Shown here piece by piece: positions 18,875 through 23,533 of a stretch of 23,533 nt of DNA; within the stretch, counting starts at the first letter, position 1; each line of letters opens with the position of its first letter. The position numbers were made by a program, and so were the translations under genes. Below the pieces are notes generated by a model. The model was not told the origin of the DNA. It made no database searches and was given only the letters and a program-made list of their open reading frames with translations. Origin of the DNA: a virus; the IMG/VR virus record IMGVR_UViG_3300042507_003783, positions 1 through 23,533 of that record. One strand, written 5' to 3'.

Positions 18875-19165
18875 TTACTTTACCTGACCTTCATATAACT
18901 CTGAGGGGGAATGTTCAAATGGAATATGCTTATCTGCATCCATAGCAGCAAGGGCTCTGTGGTGTCCATCAACGACTTTACCTCCATAAACCATTACTGG
19001 AGTATGAACACCCCGTTCTTTGACATCCTTGACCATCTCATCATGGCTCATAGTGCCCTCTATAGGGCGATTAAACTCTTCGCTGCCCCGTACCTCTGAC
19101 CATGTGGCCCCGTATTCGGAGGGCTGGTAGGTCTTGGCAAACTGGCTGGCTGATAGCGATGGCAT
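18875..19165 (-). CDS. ParB/sulfiredoxin-fold-like protein with N-terminal LSASQF, 96 aa
   Basis: First gene of the leftward series. Begins MPSLSASQFAKTYQPSEYG; core DVKERGVHTPVMVYGG and KVVDGHHRALAAMDADKH, then IPFEHSPSELYEG. It has the same layout as the gene at 14512-14838, with a shared W-x-E-V stretch. The DGHHR loop is intact. It is the shortest of the five family members, close to a minimal domain. Upstream lies the long non-coding region, so its promoter is probably between 19166 and 19300. Confidence 0.8.
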   Translation of the reverse strand: MPSLSASQFAKTYQPSEYGATWSEVRGSEEFNRPIEGTMSHDEMVKDVKERGVHTPVMVYGGKVVDGHHRALAAMDADKHIPFEHSPSELYEGQVK

Positions 19166-19288
19166 AACCGTAGTTTATGGCTACTGCCTAGCCGCCACAT
19201 CGTCAACCATGTCTCTCACCTGGCTGTTCATTTCGTGATTTGCGTTTAATGGTGGGGGGTCATTTGTTAGTGACAAACAATTAACATC

Positions 19289-19313
19289 ACCACCTGACTA
19301 CTAATCAGGTGGT
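19289..19313. terminator. Strong 9-bp hairpin, terminator-like
   Basis: ACCACCTGA (19289-19297) pairs perfectly with TCAGGTGGT (19305-19313) around a 7-base loop. On the plus strand it is followed by TGTTGTTC; on the minus strand by GATGTTAATTGTTT. It may stop transcription from either side or be part of the repeat-rich control region. Confidence 0.45.
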
Positions 19314-19330
19314 TGTTGTTCAACTCATGC

Positions 19331-19460
19331 GTTGTTATCAGGTGTAACAAATAACTTGGTGACAACTTTGGTGACAACACTTCGGCTACTGTGCAATTAG
19401 CAACATGGTCTGTGCGACACCAACCAAGCCAACAGACCACTTGGCTAGTTGTTATCAGGT
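19331..19460 (+). repeat. Direct repeat GTTGTTATCAGGT, two copies
   Basis: Identical 13-base copies at 19331-19343 and 19448-19460. Between them TTGGTGACAAC also occurs twice in tandem (about 19356-19377). The ATCAGGT core recurs in the hairpin at 19289-19313. Confidence 0.6.
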
Positions 19461-19467
19461 AATCACA

Positions 19468-19493
19468 CACCGCGTTAATAACGCACCGCGTTA
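19468..19493 (+). repeat. Direct repeat CACCGCGTTA with internal palindrome
   Basis: CACCGCGTTA at 19468-19477 and 19484-19493. Overlapping it, GCGTTA-A-TAACGC (19472-19484) is a perfect inverted repeat. Directly followed by the CTAT microsatellite. Confidence 0.6.
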
Positions 19494-19518
19494 CTATCTA
19501 TCTATCTATCTATCTATC
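19494..19518 (+). repeat. CTAT tetranucleotide microsatellite, six units
   Basis: Six CTAT units plus one base. Further interrupted CTAT/TCTA runs lie around 19825-19860. Such tracts can change length by slippage and might alter spacing between control elements. Confidence 0.85.
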
Positions 19519-19982
19519 GAGTTAGTTATGTTGTTATGTGTTCTGCCCACATGACTTACTGTGCGACTCACATAGTTACTATGACTAACTCAGTTGTTCC
19601 CTAGTAGTTAAGTGGAGTTACTTAGTCACACTAGACATCTTGGTAAGTAACTTCTGAAGTAGTCGTGGAGTTAGTTATCTATCCACAGGCTAAGTGAGTT
19701 ACTTCTGGTTCTGCTGTGGCGAGTTACTTCTATTCTGGTTATTTATCACTATTACAAACTTTGTATTGTTTTTATTTGATTACTGACTAACTGAGTGTAG
19801 TTACCGAGTTAGTTATGTGGGTATCTCTATTCTCTCTATCTAACTTCTATCTATCTATTACATTCTTTGTATTAGTCATTACTGAAAAGAAAAACTCTTG
19901 GCGCGAATAGTTATGTGGGGGCGCACGCTCAAACACGAACTAACTTCGTGACAGGGGGTGGAGATACCGAGTGAGTTACTTT
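19519..19982 (+). repeat. Family of GAGTTA(G/C)TT boxes, iteron-like
   Basis: Plus-strand copies at about 19519, 19615, 19668, 19696, 19721, 19806 and 19973, plus inverted ACTAACTC at 19584-19591. Two sub-types are seen: GAGTTAGTTAT (19519, 19668, 19806) and GAGTTACTT (19615, 19696, 19721, 19973). A related ATAGTTATGTGGGG is at 19907. Spacing is irregular. Clustered short direct repeats are typical of replication initiator or repressor binding. Confidence 0.55.
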
Positions 19983-20063
19983 CGATTTACGGGTCATACA
20001 GGGCTTACAGGCACACAGGGGCGCATAGGGCTAGATAGTTGAACTTTCAACTAAGTCACCTAC

Positions 20064-20094
20064 GCCTGAGCGTGGGAAACGCCTGTAATCAGGC
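20064..20094. other. Nested stem-loop
   Basis: GCCTGA (20064-20069) pairs with TCAGGC (20089-20094) and encloses GCGT-GGGAA-ACGC (20070-20082). It could belong to a structured RNA or origin element. Confidence 0.35.
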
Positions 20095-20346
20095 TGGCGA
20101 ACTGAGTCGGTCAGTTATGGCATAATTGGCTCAGCGCACGCGACCAACGCGGTTCGGAAAAGTAGCACCTGTCGAGTGATTCCGAATCGTTAGTAATCAG
20201 AGTGGTAAAAGGCTAAACGCAATTACAAACTGCGGTGTATCTGTTTATAGAACTTCGGTTCGCGGTTGATAACCAAAACAGAGTGACGAAAGAGTTTAGG
20301 TGCGTAAATTAAATAGTGACTAAGCAGAACGCGATTACTAATTGTG

Positions 20347-20412
20347 TTCGTGTTAATTAACATGACGATTTACCAATAATGAATCTACTTATTGCTAACG
20401 GATTAACACGAA
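20347..20412. other. Extended inverted repeat, 11-bp outer stem with inner 6-bp stem
   Basis: TTCGTGTTAAT (20347-20357) is the exact reverse complement of ATTAACACGAA (20402-20412). Inside, CAATAA and TTATTG form a second stem. A small AT-rich hairpin (AATAAA-AAC-TTTATT) follows shortly downstream. This may be an origin-type cruciform or a non-coding RNA. Confidence 0.4.
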
Positions 20413-20747
20413 TCTTTTACATTACGAAAGTTGGGAATAAAAACTTTATTGCCACGACTTATTACACGCCATGACTAACTCACTTACTCAATGAGTAATT
20501 AGTTACGAGCGATTAAATGTAATAACGAGCGACAAAGTAATAAACGACAACAACGAAACGAATACGAAAGTATTTGTGCATAGCGTTTGGCTTAGACGGA
20601 TTGCGGAAAGTAATTAACTCAATGAATCAGTTGCTCATGGATTGCTAACTCTAAGTTAGTGCCGACAGTAACCAATCTGCTCAATAGAACAATGAAGGCA
20701 ACTGACTACATGAGTTATTCATACTTAGTAATTCGCTTATGTGTTTT

Positions 20748-20765
20748 TAAGAACTCATGTTCTTA
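20748..20765. promoter_or_regulatory. Operator-like palindrome TAAGAAC-TCAT-GTTCTTA
   Basis: Perfect 7-bp arms with a 4-base centre, about 80 bases upstream of the first rightward gene. The size and symmetry fit a dimeric repressor site. Confidence 0.45.
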
Positions 20766-20769
20766 CTGT

Positions 20770-20822
20770 GATTGTTACCGATACCGATTCTGCGAATGAG
20801 ATTCGGTAACAATCGCGGTATC
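20770..20822. promoter_or_regulatory. 12-bp inverted repeat with overlapping alternative stem, upstream of the rightward operon
   Basis: GATTGTTACCGA (20770-20781) is the exact reverse complement of TCGGTAACAATC (20803-20814). A second pair, GATACCG (20780-20786) and CGGTATC (20816-20822), overlaps it, so the two stems exclude each other. This could be a repressor site or, if transcribed, a switching leader. The first gene starts at 20843. Confidence 0.5.
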
Positions 20823-20842
20823 TACATAAGAAAGGCAACACA

Positions 20843-21019
20843 ATGCAAACAAACAACACATACAAAGTAGGTGACCTATTCACTTCTACTCGGTCAGGCG
20901 TAACAGGAACAATCGAAGAGATTGTTGTTGTTCGTTCTGACTTAGTGAAAGTGCGGATAGATGTAGAAGGCAAATCGCGCTGGACTACATGGACTCCACA
21001 GAACGGCATAACTAAATAA
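20843..21019 (+). CDS. SH3-like mini protein, 58 aa
   Basis: Open frame from ATG 20843 to TAA 21017-21019 with AAAGG about 8 bases upstream. The sequence YKVGDLFTSTRSGVTGTIEE, then VKVRIDVEGKSRWTTW, has the short-strand pattern of an SH3/KOW-like barrel: V-G-D, a T-G-x-I turn and a final W-T. Such small barrels are common in phages and may bind nucleic acid or protein; role unknown. First gene of the rightward operon, directly after the operator-like repeats. Confidence 0.75.
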   Translation: MQTNNTYKVGDLFTSTRSGVTGTIEEIVVVRSDLVKVRIDVEGKSRWTTWTPQNGITK

Positions 21020-21043
21020 CCACTACAAGAAAAGGAGAAACAA

Positions 21044-21331
21044 ATGAATCCTATGTATGACTTCACTAAGAATGAGATAGGACTTATTCACATGGGGCTT
21101 TTTGCTATCGCCCAATCAACAAAAGAGGCTATGGAAGAGTCAGAACTAGAACCACCTGACGGCTTCGTTGAAACTCTTGAATCTGTAATAAACAAGATAA
21201 ATGAGGTAATCGAAGCGCGTATTGCTAATCAAGACCAATTCGAGTCACTCATTACTTCCCTTACTGATGTAGAGAACAAATCTCAATCAGTAATTAGCAA
21301 CCCTGAAACACCAATCAACGAATACAACTAA
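21044..21331 (+). CDS. Unknown acidic helical protein, 95 aa
   Basis: ATG 21044 has AAAAGGAG about six bases upstream. The product is acidic and mainly helical (KNEIGLIHMGLFAIAQSTKE, then VETLESVINKINEVIEARIA). No zinc ligands or membrane segments. Not recognised. It sits between the SH3-like gene and the AAA+ ATPase, probably co-transcribed. Confidence 0.78.
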   Translation: MNPMYDFTKNEIGLIHMGLFAIAQSTKEAMEESELEPPDGFVETLESVINKINEVIEARIANQDQFESLITSLTDVENKSQSVISNPETPINEYN

Positions 21332-21359
21332 CAAACAAACACCTAGAGAGAGAAAACAA

Positions 21360-22754
21360 ATGACAACAAACTACGGAACACTAATCGTTTCACAACCTGC
21401 TGATGTATCAGTTACTCGTCAGGTATTTATCGCAAACTTCAACGGCGTTGTTGTAACTCGCTGGAGATTAACAAATGGAAAGCAAGGTAAGCAGAACGCA
21501 TGGCAAAGAGGTGCGTTTCAATTCGATAGTGGTGAGCAACTACTTGGAGAGCCTGTTGCGATTCCTGTTTCAACTGGTGATGTTGAAGATTACGAAGCAG
21601 AAGGATTCCCACGAGTTCTGATTCAGAAACTAATTCGTAAGCACTCACTATCAGACCAAGAACTCGGTGATGAAGCGATTGTTGTTGCTGATTCACTTGC
21701 CGATACTGTTAAGAACAATCCTTCTGCTCTTGCTCAGTATTACACCGACAATCGTGGGCAACGCTCTACAAAGTCTGATTCACCTATTCGCATTGAGTAT
21801 GCAGAACAAACTGTTTCTGTATCTCAATCAAAACTCGTTGAAGAGCGTTCTCTATTCATTCCAAAGTTAGATGAGTTCTCTCACTACATTCAGCGCACCT
21901 TTGCTGGTGGCGTTGATGAACTAACTGTTTATCACTTTGCATTGAAGAACAAACTAAATGTTCTTCTGTACGGAGATGCTGGTACAGGTAAGACTTCATC
22001 TTCAATGTGGATTGCTTCATTACTTGGCGTTCCATACTTTGCGATTCCTTCTAATAGCGCACTTGATTACACACAGATTGTTGGCGGTTATGTTCCAAAC
22101 GCGAATGGTTCTTTATCGTGGGTTGATGGCGCAGTAACGCGGTTAGTTCGTGCTGGTGGAGTTCTTCTTATCGGTGAAGTAAATACACTTGCTAAGAATG
22201 TTCAACAATTCCTAATGCCACTACTGGACTATCGCCGTTCAATTACAATCATGGAGAATGGCAACGAAGTAATTAAGGCGAACGACAATCTCTTAATTAT
22301 CGCTGACATGAATCCAAACTATCGCGGAACTTCTTTAATGAATGAAGCATGGAAAGACCGCTTTGAGATAAAACTCAATTACGGATACGACAAGAGTATT
22401 GAGAAGAAGATTCTGAAATCAGAATCTCTTATTGACCTTGCGTATGGAATGAGGTCGCGTTCTCGTGGTGCTGATGAGATTGCTACAACTGATAGCAACA
22501 CAATCTTTGATACACCTGTTTCAACTCGTATCTTGAAGACCTTTGAGAAGTTAGCAACAGGTCTTAACTTTGATTTCGCTTGCGAAGTCTTTGTAAATAA
22601 CTTCGACCAAAACGAACGCCCTGCGGTTCGTATGTTGTTAGAAGCAAATGCCTACAATCTAAAAGAAGATTTAGGTATTAACGATTCAGAATCGTCTGTC
22701 ACTTCTACTCGTGACAGGATTGTTGAAGAACACTTAACTGGTCTTGATTCCTAG
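21360..22754 (+). CDS. MoxR/CobS-like AAA+ ATPase, 464 aa
   Basis: AAA+ motor with Walker A GDAGTGKT (205-212), Walker B VLLIGEV (268-274), sensor-1-like ADMNPNYRG (315-323) and arginine finger in AWKDRFEI (Arg334). The insert YTQIVGGYVPNANGSLSWVDG is typical of MoxR/CobS/NorQ-type ATPases. In those systems the ATPase works with a VWA-domain partner as a chaperone or metal insertase; the next gene fits. The usual Asp of Walker B is Gly, leaving only the catalytic Glu. The first 170 residues are a phage-specific N-terminal region. GAGAGAG lies upstream of ATG 21360. Confidence 0.9.
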   Translation: MTTNYGTLIVSQPADVSVTRQVFIANFNGVVVTRWRLTNGKQGKQNAWQRGAFQFDSGEQLLGEPVAIPVSTGDVEDYEAEGFPRVLIQKLIRKHSLSDQELGDEAIVVADSLADTVKNNPSALAQYYTDNRGQRSTKSDSPIRIEYAEQTVSVSQSKLVEERSLFIPKLDEFSHYIQRTFAGGVDELTVYHFALKNKLNVLLYGDAGTGKTSSSMWIASLLGVPYFAIPSNSALDYTQIVGGYVPNANGSLSWVDGAVTRLVRAGGVLLIGEVNTLAKNVQQFLMPLLDYRRSITIMENGNEVIKANDNLLIIADMNPNYRGTSLMNEAWKDRFEIKLNYGYDKSIEKKILKSESLIDLAYGMRSRSRGADEIATTDSNTIFDTPVSTRILKTFEKLATGLNFDFACEVFVNNFDQNERPAVRMLLEANAYNLKEDLGINDSESSVTSTRDRIVEEHLTGLDS

Positions 22755-22765
22755 AAGGGGAAATC

Positions 22766-23533
22766 ATGAAGTCACTTTCATTCATTGAAGAGTTTGCTAA
22801 TAGAGCGAAAGAGATACAAGAACAAGAAGATGAGAAGAATCGCCAACGCGTTGAGCGACTAACTCGTTACTTTGCTCGTGTTAATTCCGCACTTACTTTC
22901 AGACCCATTACTGTAAAAGTAGAACACGCTTCACTTGGCGCACCTGCTTGGTCAGGTGCTAGTGACATTGTTCTTAACTCTCGACTCATTAACGACCTCA
23001 ACAACGGCGTTACTGTGGCGAATCTTCGTGGTCTTAACTTCCACGAGTTATCACACATTCTCTACACGCCACGACAAGGCTCAGAGATTGTTACTTGGGT
23101 TAAGGAGAATGATTACTTTAAGTCATTCAACGCGTTAGAAGACCAACGCATTGAAACCTTATTCACTTCACGATTCCCTTCTACTGTTGATTGGTTTGTT
23201 GTAACTATTGCGACTTACTTTGTTAATGATGAAAGTTCTTTTAAGAACTCTTATCCATTACTGCGTGGTCGCAAATACTTACCACTAGAGATTCGAGAAG
23301 AATCGCTACGACTATTTCCTCACCAAGAGTTTGTTCCTGTGTTGTGTGAAATCGTTGATGAATACAGAACACTTATTTATCCACGAGATACAGAACGCGG
23401 TAAAGAACTCATTGAACGCTTTAACAATCTCTTTCCAAAGTTAGGACATGACAACGGAGAAGGTGAAAGTGGTGAAGGTGAAAGTGACGAACAACAGGTT
23501 CGTGACTACAACGACCTTGCTGAGTGGGAGAAA
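22766..23533 (+). CDS. HExxH metallopeptidase/CobT-like partner of the AAA+ protein (partial, runs off right edge)
   Basis: ATG 22766 with AGAAGGGG upstream; 256 residues to the window end. LNFHELSHILYTPR contains HELSH (93-97), a zinc-protease HExxH, and FNALEDQRIETLF (about 121-133) is the acidic helix that usually follows in VWA/CobT-like and DUF2201-type proteins, supplying a third ligand. The last part is a Gly/Glu/Ser-rich acidic linker (GEGESGEGESDEQ), after which a C-terminal VWA domain would be expected beyond the edge. Gene order AAA+ then HExxH/VWA matches MoxR-VWA and CobS-CobT pairs. Substrate unknown. Confidence 0.82.
   Translation, partial: MKSLSFIEEFANRAKEIQEQEDEKNRQRVERLTRYFARVNSALTFRPITVKVEHASLGAPAWSGASDIVLNSRLINDLNNGVTVANLRGLNFHELSHILYTPRQGSEIVTWVKENDYFKSFNALEDQRIETLFTSRFPSTVDWFVVTIATYFVNDESSFKNSYPLLRGRKYLPLEIREESLRLFPHQEFVPVLCEIVDEYRTLIYPRDTERGKELIERFNNLFPKLGHDNGEGESGEGESDEQQVRDYNDLAEWEK

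Larger units (their letters stand above)
19166..20842. other. 1.68-kb region without convincing genes, rich in short repeats and stem-loops
   Basis: No frame here has both a plausible start and protein-like composition on either strand. It lies between the leftward block and the rightward operon, so it should contain promoters for both. It holds a terminator-like hairpin, a CTAT microsatellite, repeated GAGTTA(G/C)TT boxes, nested inverted repeats and two operator-like palindromes (listed separately). This composition fits a control region, a replication origin or a non-coding RNA locus. Confidence 0.7.

Noticed and set aside
19181-19231. 16-residue minus-strand peptide (MNSQVRDMVDDVAARQ) upstream of the first ParB-like gene
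   Set aside because: Protein-like but too short and without a Shine-Dalgarno; could be a leader peptide, not enough to annotate.
19267-19470. 67-residue minus-strand frame in the non-coding region
   Set aside because: It crosses the terminator-like hairpin and repeats, has no ribosome binding site and its composition is not protein-like.
19494-19862. Possible CRISPR array because of recurring boxes
   Set aside because: Boxes are about 9-13 bases with irregular spacing; no constant repeat-spacer unit and no cas genes.
20100-20320. Possible tRNA-like sequence (TGGCTCAGC, GGTTCGCGG pieces)
   Set aside because: No consistent cloverleaf with acceptor stem, anticodon arm and T-arm at proper distances.
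20755-21066. 103-residue minus-strand frame
   Set aside because: Antisense to the well-supported SH3-like gene and its operators; Cys/Ser/Arg-rich sequence typical of a shadow frame.
21439-21870. Frames overlapping the AAA+ gene in other phases
   Set aside because: Shadows within a gene with intact Walker motifs.

Overview
The window looks like part of a tailed double-stranded DNA phage genome, probably infecting a Gram-positive actinobacterium. The phage call rests on a large terminase subunit, a CHAP endolysin beside a holin-like gene, tightly packed short genes with 1-4 base overlaps, and many tiny zinc-ribbon and basic proteins. The actinobacterial host is an inference. It rests on a DUF7455-type zinc ribbon and a DUF3263-like protein, both families I know mainly from actinobacteria and their phages, plus one perfect TGTGA-N6-TCACA (CRP/GlxR-type) site. 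No tRNA, rRNA, CRISPR array, insertion sequence or integrase was seen.

Layout. From 19165 down to 1 almost everything is on the minus strand, so in transcription order it runs right to left. (a) 19165-13526 is an accessory block of small proteins. It holds five ParB/sulfiredoxin-fold-like proteins with a G-H-H-R motif, four ADP-ribosyltransferase-like proteins of two types, a zinc finger-GNAT fusion, several zinc-binding minis and a 41-residue peptide. Most carry a short motif LSxxQF (or a close variant) at the N-terminus. (b) 13513-11159 is a protein-homeostasis group: thioredoxin-like protein, DUF6065-like protein, HslV/proteasome-like protease and Hsp20 chaperone. (c) 11077-9087 holds a PD-(D/E)XK nuclease-like protein, a coiled-coil protein, a small lipoprotein, a two-TM holin-like protein and the endolysin. 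(d) 8914-5405 holds a DUF7455 protein, small unknowns, a very large secreted Pro/Thr/Glu-repeat protein and short membrane proteins. (e) 5389-1 holds small virion-associated or unknown proteins (DUF3263-like, DUF6321-like, zinc ribbons, a PASTA/Ig-like structural candidate, a KTSC protein) and the 5' part of the terminase gene, which runs off the left edge.

From about 19166 to 20842 there is a 1.68 kb region with no convincing gene. It is rich in short repeats: a GAGTTA(G/C)TT family, a CTAT microsatellite and several stem-loops. It separates the leftward genes from a rightward operon starting at 20843: an SH3-like mini protein, an acidic unknown, a MoxR-like AAA+ ATPase and an HExxH metallopeptidase/CobT-like partner that runs off the right edge. 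Two strong inverted repeats sit just upstream of this operon and are candidate operators or leader structures. The region may be a bidirectional control region, a replication origin, or both; this is inference.

The most unusual content is the 13.5-19.2 kb block, where unrelated enzyme-like folds share a short N-terminal motif and nearly all genes are translationally coupled. A working hypothesis is that the motif is a docking or virion-packaging tag for a set of effectors delivered to or made in the host. All functions are read from sequence motifs by eye; no database search was run.
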